A stretch of 20,505 nt of DNA from JBFHDX01 sp041584475. Lineage in GTDB: Bacteria; Pseudomonadota; Alphaproteobacteria; UBA8366; JADFVY01. A model generated the notes under the pieces. The model made no database searches. It worked only from the letters and a program-made list of their open reading frames with translations, and was not told where the DNA came from. The position numbers and the translations under genes were made by a program. The stretch is from contig JBFHDX010000066.1 in assembly GCA_041584475.1 (NCBI GenBank), positions 1-20,505 of the forward strand, in the 5' to 3' direction. How positions within the stretch are numbered: position 1 is the first letter of the stretch; each line of letters opens with the position of its first letter. Below are positions 1 through 8,222 of this stretch, in pieces.

Positions 1-1172
1 GCAAGAGCTACCTGAACATCACCGCGATCCTGTCCGCCGCCACGATCACCGGCGTCAACGCGATCCATCCCGGCGTCGGCTTCCTGTCGGAGAACGCCAA
101 ATTCGCCGAGATGGTGGAAGAACACGGCTTCACCTTCATCGGCCCCTCGCCCGAGCACATCCGCATGATGGGCGACAAGATCACCGCCCGGAAGGTCGCG
201 ATGGAGCTCGGCATCCCGGTCGTGCCTGGATCGGACGGCGAGATCGACAACGACGTCGAGGCGATGGAGGTCGCCGGGGAGATCGGCTATCCGGTGCTCA
301 TCAAGGCGAGCGCCGGGGGCGGCGGCAAGGGCATGCAGGTGGCGCGCAGCGCCGACGAGATGGCTGGCAAGCTGTCGCTGTGCCGGGCCGAGGCGAAGGC
401 GGCTTTCGGCGACGACTCGGTCTATATCGAGAAATATCTGTCCGAGCCGCGCCACATCGAGGTCCAGGTCCTCGGCGACGGCCAGGGCAACGTCGTGCAT
501 TTCGGCGAGCGCGACTGTTCGCTGCAGCGCCGCCACCAGAAGGTGCTCGAGGAAGCGCCGTCGCCTGCGCTCAACTCGGACGCGCGCAGGAAGATCGGCA
601 AGGTGGTGACCGACGCGCTCTCGAAGATCAAGTATCGCAGCGCCGGTACGATCGAGTTCCTGTACGAGAACGGCGAGTTCTACTTCATCGAGATGAACAC
701 GCGACTGCAGGTCGAGCATCCGATCACCGAAATGGTCTGCGGCGTCGACCTGGTGCGCGAGCAGCTTCGCGTCGCCACCGGCGCACCGCTGGGCTACGGC
801 CAGGAGGTCGTGAAGTTCCACGGCCATTCGATCGAGTGTCGCATCAACGCCGAGCATCCACGGAGCTTCATGCCGTCGCCGGGCCGCGTGACCGACTATC
901 ACGCCCCGGGCGGACTCGGCGTGCGTGTCGACTCGGCGCTCTACTCCGGCTACTCGGTGCCATCCCACTACGACAGCCTGATCGCCAAGCTGATCGTGCA
1001 CGGCAACAGCCGGAACGAATGCCTGATGCGGCTGCGGCGCGCCCTCGAGGAATTCGTCATCGGCGGCATCGAGACGACCATCCCGCTCCACCAGCAGCTC
1101 ATCGCCGAACCGGATTTCCTTAACGGCGACTATGACATACACTGGCTCGAGCAGTGGATGTCGCATACGTAA
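1..1172 (+). CDS. accC: Biotin carboxylase subunit of acetyl-CoA carboxylase (5' end missing)
   Basis: Catalyses ATP-dependent carboxylation of biotin on the carrier protein AccB, the first half of malonyl-CoA synthesis for fatty acids in the cytoplasm. The reading frame is open from base 3, and 389 residues are visible. Compared with the usual ~447 residues, about the first 60 lie off the left edge. Visible motifs are the start of the ATP-grasp region (IHPGVGFLSEN), the glycine-rich loop KASAGGGGKGM, the segment ERDCSLQRRHQK, and the catalytic stretch EMNTRLQVEHPITEM with the conserved Glu, Asn and Arg. The C-terminal domain follows (ECRINAEHP, SPGRVTDYHAPGG) and the protein ends normally at HWLEQWMSHT. 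The biotinyl carrier gene accB would be expected just upstream, outside the window. The same family fold occurs in propionyl- and pyruvate-type carboxylases, but the C-terminus ends directly after the carboxylase, without a fused biotinyl domain, and the aat neighbour favours AccC. Confidence 0.96.
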   Translation, partial: KSYLNITAILSAATITGVNAIHPGVGFLSENAKFAEMVEEHGFTFIGPSPEHIRMMGDKITARKVAMELGIPVVPGSDGEIDNDVEAMEVAGEIGYPVLIKASAGGGGKGMQVARSADEMAGKLSLCRAEAKAAFGDDSVYIEKYLSEPRHIEVQVLGDGQGNVVHFGERDCSLQRRHQKVLEEAPSPALNSDARRKIGKVVTDALSKIKYRSAGTIEFLYENGEFYFIEMNTRLQVEHPITEMVCGVDLVREQLRVATGAPLGYGQEVVKFHGHSIECRINAEHPRSFMPSPGRVTDYHAPGGLGVRVDSALYSGYSVPSHYDSLIAKLIVHGNSRNECLMRLRRALEEFVIGGIETTIPLHQQLIAEPDFLNGDYDIHWLEQWMSHT

Positions 1173-1253
1173 CGTCCGGCGGCCACTTGGTCGGCCCGGC
1201 ACGACACGGTGATGCGGGTGCAGGCGAGGCGCCAACAATCGGGGTACTGGCAG

Positions 1254-1895
<642 letters not shown>

Positions 1896-1989
1896 CGGCA
1901 GCCGCGGCGCGACAAAGCTCGGCGGGCCGCAGCGGCACAATCGGACGAATCGGGTATGATGATCACCTGGAACGCGGAAGGGTAAGCGC

Positions 1990-2562
1990 ATGTACGACGG
2001 CGACGACGAATACACCGAATGGTTCAGCGGCGCGCGGTCGCGCGACTACTGGCTTCGCGGTGCCCTCATGGTGCTGTTCTATGTCATCCTCTGGCTCGTC
2101 CGCTTCGTCGTCCTGGTGCTCGCCGCCTTCCAGTTCGGCGCAGCGATCGTCGTCGGCCGGCCGAACGAGCGCGTGAAGCCGTTTGCGAGCCAGCTCGCCA
2201 CCTACATGCAGGAACTCGTCGCGTTCGTCACCTGGGCGTCGGAGCACCGGCCGTACCCGCTCTCGCCCTGGCCGGGCGCCACGGCGGCCGGGACAGCGGC
2301 CGCGGACGACGAACGCGAGGCAGCGTGGGAAGAGGAGGAGGAGGAGTTCGAGGAGCCGTTCGAGCCGGAGCCGGAGCCCGAGCCCGAGGAGCCCGAACCG
2401 GCGGACGAGCCCGAGGCGGAGCCCGAGCCGCCGAAGTCCGCGAAGGCGCGATCGGCGAAACAACGTCGGGCTTCATCGCGAAAGAAAGGCTCCGCGACGA
2501 GCGGCAAATCGGAGGCGAACGAAGCGGAGGACGAGGACACGCCGCCGCGGCCGGATGCGTGA
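1990..2562 (+). CDS. DUF4389 membrane protein with acidic and basic low-complexity tail
   Basis: A 190-residue protein of the DUF4389 type, function unknown. Residues about 20-56 form one long or two closely spaced hydrophobic segments (from WLRGALMVLFYVILWLV to FGAAIVVG). The family signature follows: GRPNERVKPFASQLATYMQELVAFVTWASEHRPYPLSPWP. After residue ~100 the sequence is low complexity: a run of Glu/Pro (EEEEEEFEEPFEPEPEPEPE), then a Lys/Arg/Ser/Ala-rich stretch, then a short acidic end. The tail is unrelated to the conserved domain and is probably disordered and cytoplasmic. The start at 1990 has a good ribosome site (GGAAGGG, about 6 bases away). It lies about 95 bases after aat and converges on the DUF2155 gene 34 bases beyond its stop. 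The family assignment rests on the PNER...SLATY-like motif and is fairly secure; no activity can be inferred. Confidence 0.82.
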   Translation: MYDGDDEYTEWFSGARSRDYWLRGALMVLFYVILWLVRFVVLVLAAFQFGAAIVVGRPNERVKPFASQLATYMQELVAFVTWASEHRPYPLSPWPGATAAGTAAADDEREAAWEEEEEEFEEPFEPEPEPEPEEPEPADEPEAEPEPPKSAKARSAKQRRASSRKKGSATSGKSEANEAEDEDTPPRPDA

Positions 2563-2563
2563 G

Positions 2564-2594
2564 CGGACGGCGGTCCGTCGCGGTCGCGCGACCG
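2564..2594. other. Inverted repeats between two convergent genes
   Basis: The short gap between the converging DUF4389 and DUF2155 genes holds two inverted repeats: CGGAC/GTCCG with a 4-base spacer (2564-2577) and the perfect 14-base palindrome CGGTCGCGCGACCG (2581-2594). There is no T-tract on either strand, so these are at best weak or Rho-assisted terminators; GC-rich chance palindromes are an alternative. Confidence 0.3.
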
Positions 2595-2596
2595 GC

Positions 2597-2986
2597 TCAG
2601 TTCTGCTCGGCTATCTTGCACTCGAGCACCCAGACATCGTAGACCGGGTGCTCGAGAGCGTTCAGCGCCGGCGATGACGCAAACATCCAGCCGTGGAACA
2701 GGTCGATCTGCGCTTCTCCCTGCTTGGCTTCGTAGATGTCGAGGAAGGCCGCCGATTCCGGCGGCTCGGTCGGCGGCGTGCGGTCGCAGGCGCGCACGGT
2801 GATCCGAAGCGTTCCGAAGCTCACGGTCTCGCCGATTTGCGCCTCGAAGGTCTGCACGCGCGCGGTGACCTTGTCGAGACCCTGCAATACGACGGATTTA
2901 CCGGAAATCGCGGCCGCCGGCGGTATCAGCGACAGCACGATGGCCATGCCCGCCGGAAGCGCCTTGAGAATCGTCTCGGATAGCAT
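2597..2986 (-). CDS. DUF2155 secreted protein
   Basis: A 129-residue member of the alphaproteobacterial DUF2155 family, of unknown function. The N-terminus is a signal peptide (hydrophobic MAIVLSLIPPAAA, cleavage likely near residue 26), so the mature protein is probably periplasmic. Family hallmarks are VLQGLDKVTARVQTFEAQIGE, the segment FGTLRITVRACDRTPP, then TEPPESAAFLDIYE and the very conserved ending FHGWMFASSPALNALEHPVYDVWVLEC. Two cysteines, in RACDR and VLECK, could form a disulfide. The ATG at 2986 is preceded by GAGG about 10 bases upstream. It is the last gene of the minus-strand cluster with NDUFA12 and MlaD, separated from the second MlaD gene by 133 bases, so it may also have its own promoter. 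Confidence 0.9.
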   Translation of the reverse strand: MLSETILKALPAGMAIVLSLIPPAAAISGKSVVLQGLDKVTARVQTFEAQIGETVSFGTLRITVRACDRTPPTEPPESAAFLDIYEAKQGEAQIDLFHGWMFASSPALNALEHPVYDVWVLECKIAEQN

Positions 2987-3119
2987 CTTTCCCGGTGCCT
3001 CGAATTACAGTCGTTGAACCATTATTCGATGATTGTGACCAGGTTGCGGCAACACACGGGCGTACCGAAGCCGCGGCCACGGCCATGCGATCCCAACGCG
3101 CGCGGCGCCGACACGGCGT

Positions 3120-3581
3120 TCAGCCGCCCTTGTCGAGCTCGTCGGTCACGAGAAAGATCACCTTGCCGAGCATCTCCTCGAGCGACACGATATCGCGGGT
3201 TTCCCGGACTTCGCTGCCGTGCGCCAGCATCGTCTCGCTCGCGCCGGGATCGAGCCGGATGTACTTGCCGCCCAGGAGACCCTCGGAGGAGACCACCGCG
3301 ACCGAATCCTCGGGCAGGCGGATATCCGGCCTGATGCTCATCGTGATCACGGCCCGGTAGTCCCTCGGGTCGATCGTCTGCGAGACGACGCTGCCGACCT
3401 TGATGCCGCCGACGCGCACGTCGCTGCCTTCGGTGAGGCCGTCGATCGCGAAGAAACGGGCCGTCACGGTGTAGCCGGCGACCGGCCGCAGATCAGCGCT
3501 GCCATAGGCGAAGACGATGAACAGCCCCGCGACCAGCAGGACGATCGCCCCGAGCACCGTCTCGATCGCATTTCGCTTCAT
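3120..3581 (-). CDS. mlaD: MlaD-type phospholipid-transport protein, second tandem copy
   Basis: Substrate-binding MCE-domain component of the Mla system, which moves phospholipids between outer and inner membranes and keeps the outer membrane asymmetric. The 153-residue protein has one N-terminal membrane anchor (about residues 9-28, LGAIVLLVAGLFIVFAYGS) and one MCE domain (about 37-115) with the typical segments VRVGGIKVGSV, LPEDSVAVVSSEGLLGGKYIRLDPG and a short helical tail. The length is normal for single-MCE MlaD. Its ATG overlaps the stop of the upstream MlaD copy by four bases (ATGA), so the two are translationally coupled. It is clearly paralogous to that copy, sharing roughly 40-45% of residues by eye. 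No MlaE, MlaF, MlaB or MlaC gene is visible here. Confidence 0.9.
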   Translation of the reverse strand: MKRNAIETVLGAIVLLVAGLFIVFAYGSADLRPVAGYTVTARFFAIDGLTEGSDVRVGGIKVGSVVSQTIDPRDYRAVITMSIRPDIRLPEDSVAVVSSEGLLGGKYIRLDPGASETMLAHGSEVRETRDIVSLEEMLGKVIFLVTDELDKGG

Positions 3582-4096
3582 TGCCCCCCTCCCCCCGCAT
3601 CGTTTGCCCGGCCCGCCTCGCTGCGGGCGCGCCGCTGTCGCTCGACCGTCGTGATGACCTTGGCCAGCAGCTCTTCGAACAGGATCGAATCCTGGGTGAA
3701 CTCGATCTCGTCGCCGTCGCGCAGCATGTCGAGCGAGCCGCCGGGGTCGATGCGGATGAAACGATCGCCCAGCATGCCTTCGCTGGTGACGATCGCGATG
3801 CTGTCGTCGGGGAGCTCAATTCCGGGCCGGATCTCCATGATGACGACGGCCCGCTGGCTCCCGGAATCGTAGTCGAGCCCAGCAATCCGACCGATCTGCA
3901 CGCCGGACAGCCGGACCGGAGAATCGCGCACGACCCCCTCGACGCTGTTGAACCGCGCCTTGATGCGGTATCCGCCCAGGGCACCGCTGTCGCTGCCGGC
4001 GGCGAACGAGAAGAGCAACACGATCAGGACCAGGGCAACGGCCCCCACGGCGATATGCCGGCCCTCGTCCGACAGGCGTTGGCGGATTCGCGGCAC
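3578..4096 (-). CDS. mlaD: MlaD-type phospholipid-transport protein, first tandem copy
   Basis: A second MCE-domain protein of the MlaD family, 172 residues, anchored in the inner membrane by residues about 14-34 (HIAVGAVALVLIVLLFSFAAG) with its MCE domain (about 42-120) in the periplasm. Key family segments are GYRIKARFNSVEGV, VRLSGVQIGRI, ELPDDSIAIVTSEGMLGDRFIRIDPGG and FEELLAKVI. The end is a charged, glycine-rich tail (RRARSEAGRANDAGGGG) absent from the downstream copy. The only suitable start is a GTG at 4096, 8 bases after the NDUFA12-family stop, with a poor ribosome site, suggesting coupled translation. Most alphaproteobacterial versions of this cluster that I recall carry one mlaD here, so the tandem pair is notable. 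The two proteins could form mixed hexamers or serve different lipids; the sequence cannot decide. Confidence 0.9.
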   Translation of the reverse strand: MPRIRQRLSDEGRHIAVGAVALVLIVLLFSFAAGSDSGALGGYRIKARFNSVEGVVRDSPVRLSGVQIGRIAGLDYDSGSQRAVVIMEIRPGIELPDDSIAIVTSEGMLGDRFIRIDPGGSLDMLRDGDEIEFTQDSILFEELLAKVITTVERQRRARSEAGRANDAGGGGQ

Positions 4097-4104
4097 AGCC
4101 TATA

Positions 4105-4464
4105 TCAGTCCGGCTTCCAGGGCTCGTAATCGCCGGTCGCGGGATCGCGCCGCCCGGCGCCCAACAGATGGCCGGGTGGCAGATACGCCGCTGCGGTGCC
4201 CGTCATGTTCGGCACGTGCGGCTTTTGCCACGGCCGGCGCGGCACGCCGCCCTCCAGCGGCGGCCGGTCGAGGGTGTAGTGCAGCCAGCCATGCCACTCG
4301 GGCGGCACGCGGCTGGCTTCGACCTCGCCATTGTAGATGACCCAGCGCCGGCGCCGGTGACCGCGCCGCGGGCGCCGCTCCTCGTAGTAACGGTTGCCGA
4401 ACGCGTCCTTGGCAACGAACTTGCCCTTGAAGAACGTGAATATGCGGGTCCAAGAATTGGCCAT
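4105..4464 (-). CDS. NDUFA12-family NADH:ubiquinone oxidoreductase accessory subunit
   Basis: A 119-residue homologue of the mitochondrial complex I subunit NDUFA12 (B17.2), which in alphaproteobacteria associates with the peripheral arm of NADH dehydrogenase. Visible hallmarks are FFKGKFVAKDAFGNRYYEER, RRWVIYNGEVEASRVPPEWHGWLHYTLD and the C-terminal YEPWKPD. I chose the ATG at 4464, which gives MANSWTRIFTFFKG and has a strong ribosome site (AGGGGG, about 9 bases away). The frame is open to 4542, but the extra residues do not match the family. It is the first gene of the minus-strand cluster leading into mlaD, mlaD and the DUF2155 gene, and is divergent from the histidine kinase at 4770. Confidence 0.95.
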   Translation of the reverse strand: MANSWTRIFTFFKGKFVAKDAFGNRYYEERRPRRGHRRRRWVIYNGEVEASRVPPEWHGWLHYTLDRPPLEGGVPRRPWQKPHVPNMTGTAAAYLPPGHLLGAGRRDPATGDYEPWKPD

Positions 4465-4769
4465 CGGCCGGTCGCCCCCTAGTCGAGCCCGGATTTGACG
4501 CGGCGCGACTATGCCACCGGCGGCCGCAGCCGTCCAGCACATCGAATCCGTCGCGCCAGCAGGGCCGCGATAGACAAAATCGGCGGATAGAATGCATTCA
4601 ATGTACAGGTCACAATTGCGCCCAAATTCGAACTTAAGATAAATCCATTCTTATTTTAATTAACCTGCAGCGTTTGTTGCGGCAAACTGGCAATTATTCT
4701 TTCGGAAGGGCTTTCCGGGCATTTGCGGCCGGTCGTATCGTGCCCTGGATGTCCCCCGGGGACGAATGC
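4465..4769. promoter_or_regulatory. Divergent intergenic region with AT-rich promoter candidate
   Basis: These 305 bases separate the NDUFA12-family gene (minus) from the histidine kinase (plus). Bases about 4600-4680 are strongly AT-rich compared with the surroundings and include the 10-base palindrome GAATGCATTC (4590-4599), and TTAATTAA-type sequence near 4657-4664. Promoters for both directions probably lie here. I could not pick a convincing -35/-10 pair on either strand. Confidence 0.4.
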
Positions 4770-6923
4770 ATGAAGGTGGACATCGGGAAAATCTTCTCGC
4801 GCAACCGTCTTGCCCGAACCCGCCAGCGCCGTAACCGGCCGTCGACCGGCCGCGCTACGGCAAGATCGAGGCAGCAGCGTGGGAAATCCGGTCCCTCGAT
4901 GCGCGATTACCGTGCATCGATGGCCCGGCTGTCTGCGCTGTCGGCGACATGGTCGACGGCGGCGGCGGTGTTCCTGAGGCGTATCGGCGCGGCCGGGCGG
5001 AGGCGCGTGCGCCGGTTGCTCAACAAGCATTTCGCGGCCGTTGCGGCGGCCGTAATCGGCCTGTCGCTGACCGTCGTGGCGGTGTATGTCGCCGGCGAGC
5101 GCCAGCGCATCAGTGAGCGCCATGCTTTCGATCGCCAGGCCGAACACCACCTGGCCGTCGTCGGCAAGGCGATCGACCGCAGCGTCAGCGTCGTCAACGC
5201 GGCGGCAGGCATGTTTTCCGGCTCGGCACCCGCCGATCGTTGGGCGTTCGGCCGCTATTACGAGGAAGTCGGACCGGTTCATGCAGGCCTGCGTTCGTTG
5301 CAGTGGCTGCCCAGGGTCCCCGCCGATCTCCGCACCAGCTACGAGGAGCGCGCCGAACGCGAGGACGGCCTCGTCGGGTTCCGCATAACCGAGCGTGACG
5401 ATCAGTGGCGACGTATCCCGGCAGGATCGCGCGAGGAGTACTTCCCGGTCTATTACGTGGGACCGTTCACGGAGAACGTGGACACGCTCGGCGAGGACAT
5501 GTCGACCTATCCCGCCTATCGCGCGGTCATGGAAAAGGCGCGCGATTCCGGCGAGGCGACCGCCACCCTGCATCGCGCGATCGACACGCCGGTCGGTTTC
5601 CAGGTCGGCCTGCTGATGTTCCAGCCGGTGTTCCGGAGCGATCGCCCCACCTCCACGGTCGCCGAGCGGCGTGAGGCGCTTGCCGGCTACGTGGCCGGCC
5701 TGTTCCTGATCGGCGACATGATCGACACCGCGGTCCGCGAATACACGACCCCGGCGTGGATCGACGTCTATGTCATCGACGCGACGGAGGACGAGCCCGA
5801 AATCGTCTATTACGGCGCCGCCGCCCTCGGCGGGCAGGGCCAGGTCCCGAACCGGATCGAGCCGGACGCCGGTCAGCTCGTCACCGAGACCGAGGTCACC
5901 GTCGGCAACCGCATGTGGACGATCAGCGCGCGCAGCGTCGACCGGCAGATCGGGTCGGTCGAGTCGTTCGCGAGTTGGGCGACGGGCATCGCGGGTCTGG
6001 CGCTGACGGCGCTGCTGACGCTCTATCTGGCGACACTGACCAACCGCAACCGGGCGATCGAGCGCGCGGTCAACAACCGCACCTCCGAACTGTCGGCGGC
6101 CAACCAATCGCTGTACGACGAGATCGCCCGCCGCCGCCGCATCGAGCGCGAGCTGCGGCAGGCGAAGGAGCAGGCCGAAGTCGCCAACCGTGCAAAGTCC
6201 GCATTCCTGGCCATGGTCAGTCACGAACTGCGCACGCCCCTGAACGCAATCCTCGGCTTCTCGGAGGTTATGTCCGAGGAAATCTACGGCCCGATCGGCA
6301 GCGACCGGTACCAAGACTATCTGCACGATATCAGCCGCAGCGGCCAGCACCTGCTGGGCCTGATCAACAATATCCTCGATCTCTCGAAGGTCGAGGCGAA
6401 CGAATTCTCGATCAACGAAGAGCGGCTCGATCTGCGCGAAATCGTGCAGGATGCCATGCGGCTCATCGAGCAGAAGGCGGCGGAAGTCAGCCTTACGATC
6501 GAGACAAAACTGCCCGCGGACGTTCCGGCGTTGTGGGCGGACGCGCGCGCGATCCGCCAGATCCTGATCAATCTGCTGTCCAATGCTGTCAAGTTTACGC
6601 CGGCCGGCGGCCGTGTTACCGTCGCGGTCGATCTCGACAAGGACTCGCGACTCATGCTGCGGATTTCCGATACCGGCATCGGCATTCCCGCCGAACACCA
6701 GAAACGGGTGTTTCAGCCGTTCACGCAGGTCGACACGTCGCTCGCGCGCAAGTTCGAAGGCACCGGACTCGGCCTCCCATTGACACGCAGCCTCGCCGAA
6801 CTTCACGGCGCCGACGTGACACTCAAGAGCGCTGCGAATTCGGGGACGACCGTTACCGTGACGTTCCCGGTCTCGCGAACCGACGGATTTCAGCCGGTAC
6901 GATACGCGCACCGGCATGTCTGA
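4770..6923 (+). CDS. CHASE-domain sensor histidine kinase
   Basis: A membrane-bound two-component sensor kinase of 717 residues. Order of parts: an Arg-rich cytoplasmic N-terminus (1-86), membrane helix (about 87-109, FAAVAAAVIGLSLTVVAVYVAG), a periplasmic CHASE ligand-sensing domain (about 130-340, with REEYFPVYYVGPFTENVDTLGEDM), a second helix (about 402-423), a coiled-coil linker, HisKA and HATPase_c. The phosphoacceptor is His485 in MVSHELRTPLNAILGFSEVM. ATP-binding boxes are N605 (LLSNAVKF), D634 (SDTGIGIP), the F box (FQPFTQ) and GTGLGLPL, so it looks catalytically complete. It has no receiver domain, and no response regulator gene is nearby, so the partner lies elsewhere. I chose ATG 4770 because GGGGA lies about 8 bases upstream; in-frame starts at 4749 (ATG) and 4674 (TTG) would add 7 or 32 residues. 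Its end overlaps the next gene by 8 bases. Confidence 0.93.
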   Translation: MKVDIGKIFSRNRLARTRQRRNRPSTGRATARSRQQRGKSGPSMRDYRASMARLSALSATWSTAAAVFLRRIGAAGRRRVRRLLNKHFAAVAAAVIGLSLTVVAVYVAGERQRISERHAFDRQAEHHLAVVGKAIDRSVSVVNAAAGMFSGSAPADRWAFGRYYEEVGPVHAGLRSLQWLPRVPADLRTSYEERAEREDGLVGFRITERDDQWRRIPAGSREEYFPVYYVGPFTENVDTLGEDMSTYPAYRAVMEKARDSGEATATLHRAIDTPVGFQVGLLMFQPVFRSDRPTSTVAERREALAGYVAGLFLIGDMIDTAVREYTTPAWIDVYVIDATEDEPEIVYYGAAALGGQGQVPNRIEPDAGQLVTETEVTVGNRMWTISARSVDRQIGSVESFASWATGIAGLALTALLTLYLATLTNRNRAIERAVNNRTSELSAANQSLYDEIARRRRIERELRQAKEQAEVANRAKSAFLAMVSHELRTPLNAILGFSEVMSEEIYGPIGSDRYQDYLHDISRSGQHLLGLINNILDLSKVEANEFSINEERLDLREIVQDAMRLIEQKAAEVSLTIETKLPADVPALWADARAIRQILINLLSNAVKFTPAGGRVTVAVDLDKDSRLMLRISDTGIGIPAEHQKRVFQPFTQVDTSLARKFEGTGLGLPLTRSLAELHGADVTLKSAANSGTTVTVTFPVSRTDGFQPVRYAHRHV

Positions 6924-8187
6924 CGGTCGACGACCGGCCACTCCATTCCATCGCTCCGCAATACGGTTCGCTCGCCCGCTGCGGGCAATTGCGCTTTGTC
7001 TGGGCACGCTGGCCGTCGCGGCCTGCGAAGGCCTGCCGCTGCCCGCGTGGCTGCAGACCGGCACGTCCGAGTCGACGATCCCGGAGACGACCGCCCCGAG
7101 TTCGCCGCAAAGCCGCGCCACGCCCGACAAATCGGTGGCCGAGGCCCAGCGCATGCTGTCGCGGCTCGGCTATCGGCCGGGCCCCGACGACGGGCTGCTC
7201 GGGCAGCGGACCCGCGCCGCCGTGCGCCAGTATCGCGAGGAAAACCGGCTCCCCGCCAGCGACGGCGTGGACGAGCATCTGCTCGGCCACCTGCGCGATG
7301 CGGTCCGCCGCGACGAGGAACGCCGGACGGTCTCGTACGATTCGGCGGAGCGTCCGCCGGTGGCGGAAACCGGTGACATCTATGTCTATTCCGACGGCTC
7401 GGTCGAGACCGTACAGCGCGCCGCCGGCGACCGCGTCTGGTGGGAGACGAGTGCCGGCCAAGTGGACGTTGCCTACGCCAATTTCCTGCTGCCGCGCTGG
7501 CAGCGCGGGCGACGCGGCACCGAGCCGCCGCGGCTCAACGCCGATCCCGCCACCCTGTGGCCGGGACCGCGCAGGGGTGCGGTCTCGTTCGACGTCGAGT
7601 TCCAGGATCCGGACCTCGTCGACTCGGCCGAAGCGGCGAGGATCGTCCAGCACTGGAAATGCGCGGTGCTGGGGATGGCCCGGGTGGAAGTGCCGGCGGG
7701 CCAGTTCGACACGATCATCATCGCCTGCGAGCGGAACCCGGTCATCGAGGGACAATGGCAGACCCGTGTATGGCATTACTCGCCGGCCCTCGGCCATTAC
7801 GTGCGGCGCCAGGACAGGTTCGCCGACGGCCGGCGGACGCCGCGCACCGAGCTGGTTGCCGTTCGGCCGGGCGGGGCCGAGTGGCCCCCGGCGGCGCGAG
7901 CCGGACTCGATTGGGCGCTCAGCACGGCGCTCGACAAGGGGCCGACCGGCGAGCCATTGACGTGGAGCAGCTCCGCCGTCGCCGATTCTTTCGTCATCCG
8001 GGTCACGGCGGAGCGCAAGAGCGATCTCGTCCAGGGTTCCGACTGTCGAACCTTCGTCGAAGAGCGGCAACCGAAAGCGCGGCAGCGCGTGTTCGCCGGA
8101 CTCGCCTGCCGAAACCCGATAACCCAGCGCTGGGCGATTCCCTTCCTGGCGGCGCCCGCGGCCGGCTTCACGCCACCCGGACAGTAG
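6916..8187 (+). CDS. Lipoprotein with peptidoglycan-binding domain, coupled to the CHASE kinase
   Basis: A 423-residue predicted lipoprotein of unknown function. A hydrophobic signal (about 22-36) ends in the lipobox VAAC with Cys37 as the lipidation site. Residues about 75-133 form a PG_binding_1-type domain (AEAQRMLSRLGYRPGPDDGLLGQRTRAAVRQYREENRLP), which in other proteins binds the cell wall. The rest (about 145-415) resembles no domain I can name; it has conserved-looking aromatic segments (DIYVYSDGSVETV, DRVWWET) and four later cysteines, in HWKCAVLG, IACERNP, GSDCRTF and LACRNP, that could form disulfides. The ATG overlaps the kinase stop (ATGTCTGA), implying translational coupling and a shared role, perhaps sensing or reporting on the envelope. 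That role is inference. Confidence 0.85.
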   Translation: MSDGRRPATPFHRSAIRFARPLRAIALCLGTLAVAACEGLPLPAWLQTGTSESTIPETTAPSSPQSRATPDKSVAEAQRMLSRLGYRPGPDDGLLGQRTRAAVRQYREENRLPASDGVDEHLLGHLRDAVRRDEERRTVSYDSAERPPVAETGDIYVYSDGSVETVQRAAGDRVWWETSAGQVDVAYANFLLPRWQRGRRGTEPPRLNADPATLWPGPRRGAVSFDVEFQDPDLVDSAEAARIVQHWKCAVLGMARVEVPAGQFDTIIIACERNPVIEGQWQTRVWHYSPALGHYVRRQDRFADGRRTPRTELVAVRPGGAEWPPAARAGLDWALSTALDKGPTGEPLTWSSSAVADSFVIRVTAERKSDLVQGSDCRTFVEERQPKARQRVFAGLACRNPITQRWAIPFLAAPAAGFTPPGQ

Positions 8188-8222
8188 GTCGACGGCCGGT
8201 CGCGGCAGCGCGTAGAGCAGGC

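Noticed and set aside
1209..1253. Upstream GTG start for aat
   Set aside because: The added residues do not resemble the family and no better ribosome site is present; ATG 1254 fits the usual N-terminus.
4598..4680. CtrA-type TTAA-N7-TTAA site in the AT-rich region
   Set aside because: TTAA elements are present but no pair has the required 7-base spacing.
4656..7154. 832-residue open frame on the minus strand opposite the histidine kinase
   Set aside because: It lies wholly opposite a gene with clear kinase motifs, has an Arg/Asp/Gly-biased composition with no domain, and is a codon-bias shadow of GC-rich DNA.
5756..7960. 734-residue plus-strand frame across the kinase and lipoprotein genes
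   Set aside because: Arg/Pro-rich, no recognisable motif, and spans two well-supported genes in another frame.
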